A DNA stretch of 64,000 bases from Iodidimonas nitroreducens (GTDB lineage Bacteria; Pseudomonadota; Alphaproteobacteria; Sphingomonadales; Rhodothalassiaceae). The notes beneath the pieces are model-generated. The model saw only the letters and a program-made list of their open reading frames with translations, did not search any database and was not told the origin of the DNA. The first letter of the stretch is position 1. Each line of letters begins with the position of its first letter. Positions 19,817 to 28,105 of this stretch are shown piece after piece. The DNA lies in assembly GCF_008579165.1 (NCBI RefSeq), contig NZ_BKCN01000012.1. One strand, written 5' to 3'. The position numbers and the translations under genes were made by a program.

Positions 19817-21004
19817 ATGCGTTTTGATATCAATCAGCTTGGCCGCACGGCGAAACAGCTCTTCTCATGGTGGATGAGGGAACTGGCAGGCCTGTTGCCG
19901 GTGGCTTGGCTGGCACGCGCCGGTCAATGGCGGCGGACCCTTGTGTTCGAGATCGGTCAGGATCAGGTTACGGCTCGCCTTTATAAGGGCAATGGCCCTT
20001 GTGCCCTATCGGGTCAAGACCGTGGGCCAACGGACCATAAAGACGAAGGCAGCGTGATTTTCGAGGCTCCTTATGATCGCGACCGACCTGCCGCTTTGGC
20101 TGATGCCCTTAATCACCCGAGCCTTCAGGCTTTGCCCGAAGTGGATCAGGTGCATGTGCTGATCCCCAAGGATCGGGTTTTGAGCCGCGCCATCCATCTG
20201 CCCTTGGCGGCCCGCGATAGCCTGGCGCAGGCTGTTTTATTCGATCTGGATCGCCAAACGCCTTTCCAGCCGGAGCAGGTTTATATCGGGTTGAAAAATC
20301 CGCTGATCGATCAAGCCGCCGGGCGCATTAATCTGAGCATCGATCTCATGCGCCGGGAAGATTTAAATCCTCTTCTTGATGCTTTGAAGCAGGCCGGGGT
20401 CAAGCCGGATGCTTTGCGGGCCTCGGTTTTGGGGGCGGATCTTTTGCCGGATCATCATCGCCTTGAAAAGCCCGGTTTTTCGCGTCTTAAAACGGTATCG
20501 ATCCTGCTGCTGGCGGGTCTTTTGCTGCTGGCTTATTGGCTACCCCAAAATCGGCTGGACGAGGCCCGCGCGAATTTATCCCAAGAGCTTTTGGAAACCC
20601 GTAAGAAAGCTTTGGCGGTCGATGATCTGATGCGTGATCTTGAGGCTTTGCAAAATCGCCAGACCCTTCTTTTTGAGCGCAGAGCGGCAGAGCCGATGGC
20701 CCTGACCTTAATGAACAGCTTGAGCAAAGCCCTGCCCATGGATGTTTTTCTGATCGAATTTTCATATGAAAATGGGGTGGTCTCTCTCACCGGATTTGCG
20801 GATCGGGCCTCCACTGTTTTATCGGCGGTGGAAGATATCGATCTTTTTCATCAGGCGCGTTTTGTGGCCCCGGTCACCCAGGATCAGCGCATTGGCCGCG
20901 AGCGGTTCAGCCTGGCTGCGGATATTTTCATGCCCAAGGCAGGAACGCCGCAAAATGCGGCCATCAAAAACGACAGCGCAGCGCGTGTGAGGGGCGGGCG
21001 ATGA
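19817..21004 (+). CDS. gspL: Type II secretion protein GspL (PilM/PilN-like)
   Basis: 395 residues: a cytoplasmic actin-like half (about 40-215; LVFEIGQDQVTARLY, HLPLAARDSLAQAVLFDLDRQ), one membrane segment (about 225-243, SILLLAGLLLLAYWL), then a periplasmic PilN-like coiled coil and ferredoxin-like domain (VFLIEFSYENGVVSLTGFAD). It recruits GspE to the membrane. The stop overlaps the gspM start as ATGA. A 91-base gap after gspH contains no visible gene. Confidence 0.88.
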   Translation: MRFDINQLGRTAKQLFSWWMRELAGLLPVAWLARAGQWRRTLVFEIGQDQVTARLYKGNGPCALSGQDRGPTDHKDEGSVIFEAPYDRDRPAALADALNHPSLQALPEVDQVHVLIPKDRVLSRAIHLPLAARDSLAQAVLFDLDRQTPFQPEQVYIGLKNPLIDQAAGRINLSIDLMRREDLNPLLDALKQAGVKPDALRASVLGADLLPDHHRLEKPGFSRLKTVSILLLAGLLLLAYWLPQNRLDEARANLSQELLETRKKALAVDDLMRDLEALQNRQTLLFERRAAEPMALTLMNSLSKALPMDVFLIEFSYENGVVSLTGFADRASTVLSAVEDIDLFHQARFVAPVTQDQRIGRERFSLAADIFMPKAGTPQNAAIKNDSAARVRGGR

Positions 21005-21588
21005 TCAAAACTCCTTCCTTATTTGTGCGCAGGATTTCGGCTGTTGGGCTGGTTTTTCTGGCCATTGCGGTTTCCTATGAACTGGTGATCGCCCCCATCG
21101 TGTTTGATTATCGGGCCGGTGTGGCCCAGCTTGAAAAAGATGCCGCCCTTCTCCGGCGCTATCAAAAAGTGGCGCTGTCTGTTGATGAGGTGGAAGCGCT
21201 GAGCCGCGAGGTGCGAAAAGGTCAGGCCCTAAGCGGGGTCTTTTTATCCGAAAGTACGGATTCGCTGGCCGCCGCCCGCTTGCAAACTCTGCTTGGGCAA
21301 ATAGTGACCGCAGCGGGTGGCGATGTGCGATCCCTGCAGGGCCTGCCGGTCGTGGTGCGGGATGGCTTGTCGCGCATTCCCATGCGGCTGCAATTCATGT
21401 CGGATATTCGCGGATTATCCGATCTTTTGTATCGCATCGAAAGCAGCCAGCCGATGATTTTTGTGGATCAATTGCAGATCAGAACGCGGCTGGAGCGCAC
21501 ATCGGTCAGGGGCGATGATCTTGAGGTGGGGCAGAATTTCCTGATTGAACTGGTGGTCTCGTCCTATCGCCTGCGGGGTGAAGAATGA
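21001..21588 (+). CDS. gspM: Type II secretion protein GspM
   Basis: 195 residues. One N-terminal membrane helix (about 10-31, ISAVGLVFLAIAVSYELVI), a short coiled coil, then a PilO-like ferredoxin fold (MRLQFMSDIRGLSDLLYRIE, FLIELVVSSYRL). It partners GspL in the inner-membrane platform. ATGA overlaps on both sides (gspL and the next gene) indicate tight translational coupling. Confidence 0.85.
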   Translation: MIKTPSLFVRRISAVGLVFLAIAVSYELVIAPIVFDYRAGVAQLEKDAALLRRYQKVALSVDEVEALSREVRKGQALSGVFLSESTDSLAAARLQTLLGQIVTAAGGDVRSLQGLPVVVRDGLSRIPMRLQFMSDIRGLSDLLYRIESSQPMIFVDQLQIRTRLERTSVRGDDLEVGQNFLIELVVSSYRLRGEE

Positions 21589-22244
21589 CCCGGCGTTTGT
21601 GGCCTCAATTGGTGCCTTTGGGTCTGGTGGCCCTGATGCTGATCATTTTGGCAGCTTTGGCCCTGCGCACGCCGCCTGATTTCACCCAAAACATGCCGGT
21701 TGATGAGGATGCATCGGCTTTCATGGGGGCAGATAACAAAACTGCCGAACCGGTGCCACCTGCAGCCCCGGGCCAAAGCACTTTTGCCGCGATCATAGAA
21801 CGCAATCTGTTTGCCATCGATCGCAAGCCGCCTTTGGTGCGGACCGTGGCAAGCTCGGGCCCGGCGGCGGCAAGTACCGAGCTTGCGCTTGTCGGTGTCA
21901 TCATGGGGGATGCGGGCGGATCGGCCATCGTTGAAGATAAAAAATCAAAGGATATGTCGATCATCGGGCAGGGCGAAAGCTATAGGGGATGGGAATTGCT
22001 GGCGGTCAGCCAATGGGGGGCAAGCTTTATCCGCAATGGCGAGCGTCTCTCCTTGAGCCTGCAATTTGCCCCGGGTGCGGAGGGGGTGGGGTCTGATCCC
22101 TATCAATTGGGGATGCCCGCGCATCTGGTAAAGCCCCGCTCGGTGATTACCCCGCGCCGGGGGGATGCGAATGGCAATCCCGTTCCGGCTTCGCGTCAAA
22201 ACAAAGATCCCGATCGCCTTGATCGCCGCGGTTCAGGCGGATGA
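21585..22244 (+). CDS. GspC/GspN-like type II secretion inner-membrane protein
   Basis: 219 residues. One membrane anchor (about 9-28), a Pro/Ala linker, then a homology-region-like beta domain (FAAIIERNLFAIDRKPP; LALVGVIMGDAGGSAIVED; GWELLAVSQWGASFIRNGERLSL) as in GspC, which links the platform to the secretin. No PDZ domain follows, so this is the short form often labelled GspN or GspC-like in alphaproteobacteria. It lies between gspM and gspD. Confidence 0.7.
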   Translation: MTRRLWPQLVPLGLVALMLIILAALALRTPPDFTQNMPVDEDASAFMGADNKTAEPVPPAAPGQSTFAAIIERNLFAIDRKPPLVRTVASSGPAAASTELALVGVIMGDAGGSAIVEDKKSKDMSIIGQGESYRGWELLAVSQWGASFIRNGERLSLSLQFAPGAEGVGSDPYQLGMPAHLVKPRSVITPRRGDANGNPVPASRQNKDPDRLDRRGSGG

Positions 22245-22257
22245 GCCCACAACAAAA

Positions 22258-24644
22258 ATGAGACATAACATCGTGTGTACAGCAAGCATTGAACGATCCT
22301 ATCGCAGCCCCGCACGGGCCTTTCATCGGCTTGTGCCTTTTTGTCTGCTGATTTTGTTGGCGGCCTGCGGACAGGATCTGGTGCGGGGTTCGCATAGCAA
22401 TGATCGGGCCTCTCCGCCGCCGGGTTTGTTTGAGGAAAGCGAGCAGCAGCGCAGCACGCGGGAGGCCTATGAAACCACCCGGATTGATAGCAGCGATCCT
22501 CAAAGAGACCCGAATTCATTGCCCCCAACCGAGGCCGAAATCTATCGCGGCAGTGGCCAATTTACCAATGATGCTCAAAACGACAGAGGGCAGCCCGCCA
22601 AAGACGCGGGCTTTGCCGAGGTGCGGGAGCGCGAAGGCACCTATAGCCTCAATTTTGCCAATGCCGACATTCGCAAGGTTGTGGATGCCGTTCTGGGGGA
22701 AGCCTTGTCTTTGCCCTATATGATTGATAGTGCCGTTTCAGGCACGATCACCGCCCGCAGCGCCCGCGCCTTGCCCGCTGAACAGGTGATCCCGGCTTTG
22801 GAAGATATTCTGGCCATCAATCGCGTGGCGCTGGTGGAACGTTCGGGGGTTTATCATGTGGTGCCCATCGAGGCGACCACCGGCAATGCCCCCCTTCTGA
22901 GCGGACGCGAAAGCGTGCGCGATGGTTTTGGTATTCATATCATTCCTTTGCAATATGTCTCTGCCGATGAAATGCAGGTGAGTCTTGAGCCCTTTTTGGC
23001 TCCGGGGCGAGGCTTGCAGGCCGATAATGCCCGCAATCTGTTGTTGTTTCGCGGGCCTTCGGTTGAAGCCAATGATATTGTCGCCCTGGTTGAAACCTTT
23101 GATGTGAACTGGCTTCAGGGCATGTCTTTTGCCATCCTGCCTTTGCAACATGCCGATGTGGGGGATGTGATCAGCGAGATGGAGGCGATCTTTGCCAAGG
23201 GTAGCGAAGAACAGCCCGGACCAACCGATGGGGTGATCCGTCTCTTGCCGATTGAACGGATGAATGCCGTTCTGGCGATCAGCCGTCAGGCGCAATATCT
23301 GGTCAGCGCCAAGCAATGGGCGGAACGCCTTGATCGTGGTGGCGGCACGGATGGCCAGCGGATGCTTTATGTGTATCATTTGAAAAACGCTCGGGCATCT
23401 GAAATTGGCGAGGTTCTGGGCGAATTATTCGATGTCCGCACCGTGGGCGAGGGGGCGGGCCAAAGCGGCGGCGGCCTGGCTCCGGGTCGGCAGTCTGGCG
23501 GCCTTTCGGGTACCAGCGGTTCGGGCAATACGGCCTCATCAGATGATGGGTCGGGGGCTGCTGGCTCTGGCCGGGGTGGGGTGTCTGGCAATAATGGTGG
23601 GGCTTTATCGGCAGCAGCCCGGACATCCACGGGCGGTGGGGGTCGCGCATCCGGCGCGGGTGGCAATAGCGGTTCAGCCTTTTCTTCGGAAAATGGCGAT
23701 GGCCCACGCCTGATCGCTGATGATCGCAATGATGCCATGCTGATTTTGGCAACGGCGCAGGAATTTCGCATGATCGAATCCACGATCAAGCGTTTGGATG
23801 TCTCTCCCTTGCAGGTTTTGATCGAGCAACGATTGCCGAGGTTACCCTGAACGATGCTTTGAATTTTGGCGTACGCTGGTTTTTCGATGCCGGGAATGAA
23901 AATACCCAGAATGTGAGTTTTTCAGATGTATCAAACGGCGCGGTGGCCCCTACATTTCCCGGATTTTCCTATTTCTTTGAAAGCAATAGCGCCCGAGCGG
24001 CGCTCAATGCCTTAAGCGAAATCACCGATGTGACCGTGGTATCATCGCCGCAATTGATGGTTCTGGATAATAAAACGGCCCGGTTGCAGGTGGGGGATCA
24101 GGTGCCCGTGCCGGTGCAGCAATCGGTTTCGACCCAGGATCCCGATGCCCCTATCGTCAATTCCATTCAGTTTCAGGATACGGGTGTCATTCTTGAGGTC
24201 ACCCCCCATGTGAATGCCAGCGGGCTGGTGGTTCTGGATGTTTTGCAAGAGGTATCGGATGTGGTGCCCACAACATCTTCGGGGATCGATGCCCCCACCA
24301 TTCAGCAACGCACGATCAGTTCATCGGTGGCGGTGCAAACCGGGGAAACCATTGCATTGGGTGGCCTGATCCGGGATCGTTCCACCAGCAATGATACCGG
24401 TGTGCCGATCCTGATGAATATTCCGTTTTTTGGTAATTTGTTCAAAAGTAAAACCTTGGGCAATGAACGCACGGAATTGCTGGTGATGCTGACCCCGCGG
24501 GTGGTGCGCGATCAGGCCGAAGCTCGTGAGGTGACCCAGGAACTGCGCAGGCGGATGAAGGGGCTGGAACGGCTGAAAGAGAATTTTGGCCTGCCCAAAA
24601 GCGAGCCTGACGACATGAAAAGCGAGCAAGCCGGGCCCAACTGA
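22258..24644 (+). CDS. gspD: Type II secretion outer-membrane secretin GspD (one frame break)
   Basis: About 795 residues from ATG 22258. Lipoprotein-type signal peptide (LILLAACG), which may make a separate pilotin unnecessary. N0-N3 domains follow (SLNFANADIRKVVDAVLGEA, IIPLQYVSADEMQ, ILPLQHADVGDVISEMEA, VYHLKNARASEIGEVLGELF). An 80-residue Gly/Ser-rich insertion lies in the last N domain (bases about 23450-23700). The secretin domain ends in VGDQVPVPVQQS and GGLIRDRSTSNDTGVPIL. One G is missing near 23826 (ATCGAGCAACG); restoring it gives VLIEATIAEVTLNDALNFGVRW. The protein would form the outer-membrane exit channel. Confidence 0.92.
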
Positions 24645-24671
24645 ATGCAGCTTTTTGCGGCCAGAAGCAGA

Positions 24672-25061
24672 ATGCACACATCCTCTAAGGGCTTCACCCT
24701 GATCGAGGTGTTGGTAGCCTTTACCATAGCCTCGATCATGCTTGTGGCTTTGCTTCAGGGCATGGGGCGGGGATTGCGCAGCATTGATCGGGCCGATGAT
24801 CGGCAAATATTGGTGAATGCCGCGCAAAACCAGATGGCCCGCCTGGGCCGCCAGATTGAACTGCGCCCGGGCATAGAAAGCGGGGAGGGCGATGGCTATC
24901 GCTGGCGGGTGTCGATATCTGATCCGCCCCCTGATCTGGCATCGGATCAGATTGCCGGTGGGCAGCTTCGCCTGCTGATGATCGAGATTAGCGTGAGCGA
25001 TGGATCGGGGGCTGAATTTCATCTGCAAACCATGCGTTTGGTTGAAAGCGAGGTGCCATGA
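24672..25061 (+). CDS. gspI: Minor pseudopilin GspI
   Basis: About 130 residues from ATG 24672 (an ATG at 24645 would add nine residues). The short leader MHTSSKG is cut before FTLIEVLVAFTIASIMLVAL. The C-terminal GspI domain includes YRWRVSISDPP. The ATGA stop/start overlap with gspJ supports co-translation. Part of the pseudopilus tip with GspJ, GspK and GspH. Confidence 0.85.
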   Translation: MHTSSKGFTLIEVLVAFTIASIMLVALLQGMGRGLRSIDRADDRQILVNAAQNQMARLGRQIELRPGIESGEGDGYRWRVSISDPPPDLASDQIAGGQLRLLMIEISVSDGSGAEFHLQTMRLVESEVP

Positions 25062-25726
25062 TGCGCCAGGCTCGATCAACACAGGCGGGCTTTACCCTTG
25101 TGGAACTGATTGTTGCCCTCACCCTTGTGGGCCTGTTATCGGCGGGCCTTTTTACGGCCCTGCGCTTTACCAGCAAGGCGTGGTTTGCCGGGGAAGCCCG
25201 GATCAGCCAAAGCATCGATGCCGATGCTGTGCGCTCGTTCATCCGCCATAGCCTGAGCCGGGCGCAGGCGATCAGCATTTCCCATAATGGCAAAGATCAG
25301 GCGCCATCCTTTGTCGGTGATCGCACCAGTCTCAGCTTTGCCAGCACCATGCCGATGGGGGTGGGGATTGGTGGGCTTTATCTGTTTCAATTGGAAAGCG
25401 GGCCCGCTGGTGCTTCTTTCACCATCGATTGGGCGCTGATCAGACCGGATCGGCTCATTGCCATCGAGGATGGCCGGGAAAGACCGCGCCTTCTTTTTAC
25501 GGATAACCCCTATGTGGAATTTCGCTATTTCGGGCTGAGCGATGATGATCTCAATGCCGGGCTTTCCCCGCGCTGGTATGATCGCTGGCAGGGCAGTTTT
25601 CGCCTGCCGCAATTGGTTGAAATGCGTTTTCTCGATGCGGGGGGGGCTGCGGTGGCCCCCGATCTGATCATCGCCCCGATGATGGCGCCAAGCCGAGACC
25701 GGGGCCCGGGCATAGGATCAAATTAA
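25058..25726 (+). CDS. gspJ: Minor pseudopilin GspJ
   Basis: 222 residues. The leader ends STQAG before FTLVELIVALTLVGLLSAG, followed by the GspJ domain with LPQLVEMRFLDAGG near the end. The stop codon TAA (24-26 of 25724-25726) shares bases with the gspK stop on the opposite strand: the four bases TTAA at 25723-25726 end both genes. Confidence 0.86.
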   Translation: MMRQARSTQAGFTLVELIVALTLVGLLSAGLFTALRFTSKAWFAGEARISQSIDADAVRSFIRHSLSRAQAISISHNGKDQAPSFVGDRTSLSFASTMPMGVGIGGLYLFQLESGPAGASFTIDWALIRPDRLIAIEDGRERPRLLFTDNPYVEFRYFGLSDDDLNAGLSPRWYDRWQGSFRLPQLVEMRFLDAGGAAVAPDLIIAPMMAPSRDRGPGIGSN

Positions 25727-26712
25727 AAACCGCTTGTGCTCTCGCTTTCAAGGATCATGCCCTGCTGCCATGATCTTATGCGATAGCGTTCGGTGCCTCC
25801 GGAAAGCTGGACCACGGCGCGTCTTTGAAACAGGCCATTGCCGGGGGTGCGCGCGGTGCTGGTGATATGAAAAATGCTGCGCGCCGGGCCGGTAAGATAA
25901 GGATTGGGGGCTGATGCAGCACGATCCGCCAGGCTGATGATCGTGCCCGAGGCATAGGCAGCCCGTTCGCCCTCGCTTAACCCCGGAATAGCCGCCAGAA
26001 CATCGGGTGGGGCCGATGTGGGATCAACGGCGCGCCCCCCCGATTGCACCGTGGCGACCTGTGACAGGCGCAGAACCAGATCATGGGTCATGCCCGGGAT
26101 TTGCAATAATTCTTCAAATTGAATCATTGGCGCATCGCGGGACTCATATGCAAGGCCCGCAGCCCGATAATCGGCATCTTCGGCACCGAAAGGGCGTGGC
26201 CGATCATCGCTATCACGGAAATCGGCAATGCGTGCAGCCAGAATATCCGCTCGATCCGGGCTTTCACCCATGCTGATGAGCAGGCTGCGCATCAAAATTT
26301 CATCGGCGGCATTGAGATCGACCAGCCCCCCTGCATCCTGCACCGCGATGCTGATTTCGGCATCATCGATCTGCACGCGGCGGGGCGTGCCATTCACCGC
26401 AATGGCCGATTGCGGGCCTTCGGCTTCATAATTGATGGTGAGCAATTGCCCGATGGCCCAGAAAACGGCCCCATCGGCCAAAGCTTCGGCCTCGGCCTGA
26501 TCGCTGCGGGCAATCAGCGTGCGGGTTTCGCTGCGGGTGGTGCTAAGAAACCCGGCAATGATCAAAGAGATCAATGTTAAAACCCACAAGACGAGAATGA
26601 GGCAAAGCCACCATGACGAGCGCCTTGATCGGCGGAGGAAAAGCCTGATGCCGACGAAAGATCGGCGGATGGATCGATGATCAACTGCTGCTCCAGTTAT
26701 TGACATCCGCAT
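25723..26712 (-). CDS. gspK: Minor pseudopilin GspK
   Basis: Roughly 330 residues. The long basic leader (RLFLRRSRRSSWW) precedes the hydrophobic helix LCLILVLWVLTLISLIIAGF. It lacks a clean G|F prepilin site but has the GspK layout with a helix-hairpin-helix-like insert (VDLNAADEILMRSLLI, MIQFEELLQIPGMTHDLV). The start is uncertain: ATGs at 26712 and 26706 overlap the end of gspG, and 26766 is also in frame. It is read with gspG on the minus strand and meets gspJ tail to tail. Confidence 0.82.
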   Translation of the reverse strand: MRMSITGAAVDHRSIRRSFVGIRLFLRRSRRSSWWLCLILVLWVLTLISLIIAGFLSTTRSETRTLIARSDQAEAEALADGAVFWAIGQLLTINYEAEGPQSAIAVNGTPRRVQIDDAEISIAVQDAGGLVDLNAADEILMRSLLISMGESPDRADILAARIADFRDSDDRPRPFGAEDADYRAAGLAYESRDAPMIQFEELLQIPGMTHDLVLRLSQVATVQSGGRAVDPTSAPPDVLAAIPGLSEGERAAYASGTIISLADRAASAPNPYLTGPARSIFHITSTARTPGNGLFQRRAVVQLSGGTERYRIRSWQQGMILESESTSGF

Positions 26713-27127
26713 TTTCACCCTCGCCCCCCGGCGCATCATCGGCTCCCAGCGAATAGATATCCACATCCATGCCCATCTGGCTGGGGAAGCGATAATGATA
26801 GGGGCGGCCCCAGGGATCGATCAGGCCTTCGGGCTTATCGATATAGGGGCCATTCCAGCCCCGTGCCCCGGTTGGTTCTTTGATCAGGGCCTGCAATCCT
26901 TCTGCTGTGGTGGGATAGCGCCCGGTTTCCAGTCGGTAAAGATCGAGCGCGCCTGAAAGATTATTGATCTGGATATTGGCCCCATCGGTTTTCGCCCCCG
27001 ACAGATATTTCAAAACGCGGGGAACGGCAAAAGAGGCCAGCAACCCAAGAATCGCCAGCACTACCAGCAATTCCATCAAGGTGAAGCCGGATTGTTTTTT
27101 TCTGGTCTGTCGTGTCGTCGCGCTCAT
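26681..27127 (-). CDS. gspG: Major pseudopilin GspG
   Basis: About 148 residues from ATG 27125-27127. Leader SATTRQTRKKQSG is cut before FTLMELLVVLAILGLLASFAVP. The conserved GspG C-terminus is present: ETGRYPTTAEGLQALI, GWNGPYIDKP, DPWGRPYHYRFPS and the calcium-loop-like SLGADDAPGGEGENADVNNW. It forms the pseudopilus shaft. Its separation from the rest of the operon and opposite orientation are unusual, because gspG normally follows gspF. Confidence 0.93.
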   Translation of the reverse strand: MSATTRQTRKKQSGFTLMELLVVLAILGLLASFAVPRVLKYLSGAKTDGANIQINNLSGALDLYRLETGRYPTTAEGLQALIKEPTGARGWNGPYIDKPEGLIDPWGRPYHYRFPSQMGMDVDIYSLGADDAPGGEGENADVNNWSSS

Positions 27128-27337
27128 GAAATCATCCTCATTGGCAGAGTTTCTTGTGCAAACTATAAGGGAAAAACACAAGAACAGGTAAATCTTTGGT
27201 GTCAATCATAATGATAAGTTTGGATTTTTGAAACAGGCGCGATCTTGCCCCACAGCCCATCTGGGGATAAAGCTGGGGGCGTTGATCAGGGCTGGCAGGC
27301 CGCGCCCATCAAGATGAATATATAAAGGAATGATGAC

Positions 27338-27928
27338 ATGACAAAGTCCGCGGGCGTGCAAATCTCGAAAGAAGAAGCGGCGGCGCGCGATGCGGTGCGA
27401 ACCCTGATCCGCTGGTCGGGGGAAGACCCTGATCGCGAAGGGCTGCGCGATACGCCCGAACGGGTGGTCCGTGCCTTTCTGGAATATTTCCGGGGTTATG
27501 AAGAAGATCCGGTGATTTATCTGTCGCGGACTTTTGAAGAAGTCTCGGGCTATGATGAAGTGGTTTTGCTGCGCAACATTCCTTTCGTTTCGCATTGCGA
27601 ACATCATCTGGCGCCCATCATCGGTAAGGCGCATGTGGCCTATCTGCCTCATGATAAGGTGGTGGGGATTTCCAAATTGGCACGGGTGGTTCATGCCTAT
27701 GCCCGGCGGATGCAGGTGCAGGAACGCCTGACCGCCCAGATTGGCGATTGTATCACAAAAGTGCTTGAACCCGAGGGCGTGGCTGTGGTTATCGAGGCCA
27801 CCCATGGCTGCATGACCTGCCGGGGCGTGGAAACTCCCGAGGTGATCATGACCACAAGCCGGATGACCGGCGTTTTTCGTGAAGATGATAAGGCCCGGCG
27901 CGAGGTTTTATCCCTGATGGGTTTTTGA
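27338..27928 (+). CDS. folE: GTP cyclohydrolase I FolE
   Basis: 196 residues, intact. It converts GTP to 7,8-dihydroneopterin triphosphate, the first step of folate or pterin synthesis. Zinc ligands and active-site motifs: SHCEHHLAPI, GISKLARVVHAYARR (QE-family motif), QIGDCI, EATHGCMTCRGV and MTTSRMTG. Length is typical. It is divergent from gspG across 210 bases and appears to be transcribed alone. Confidence 0.95.
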   Translation: MTKSAGVQISKEEAAARDAVRTLIRWSGEDPDREGLRDTPERVVRAFLEYFRGYEEDPVIYLSRTFEEVSGYDEVVLLRNIPFVSHCEHHLAPIIGKAHVAYLPHDKVVGISKLARVVHAYARRMQVQERLTAQIGDCITKVLEPEGVAVVIEATHGCMTCRGVETPEVIMTTSRMTGVFREDDKARREVLSLMGF

Positions 27929-28105
27929 TCGGGCCTTTCATCCTGCCAAATGGTGAGCGCGGGATTGCGCGCGGGAGGTCTTGCCTTCGGGCGATGAACG
28001 CAGCACTGTGCTTTGGGGACTGTTTTGGCAGATTAGAAAAGGCCACAGCCGGTCGATCTTTGGGTCAGCCCGGCCTTGATGGCTTTCAGGATATGGGAAT
28101 TGCAT

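Noticed and set aside
24321..25082. 253-codon open frame on minus opposite gspD/gspI
   Set aside because: Antisense to conserved secretin and pseudopilin coding sequence; no own start signal or domain.
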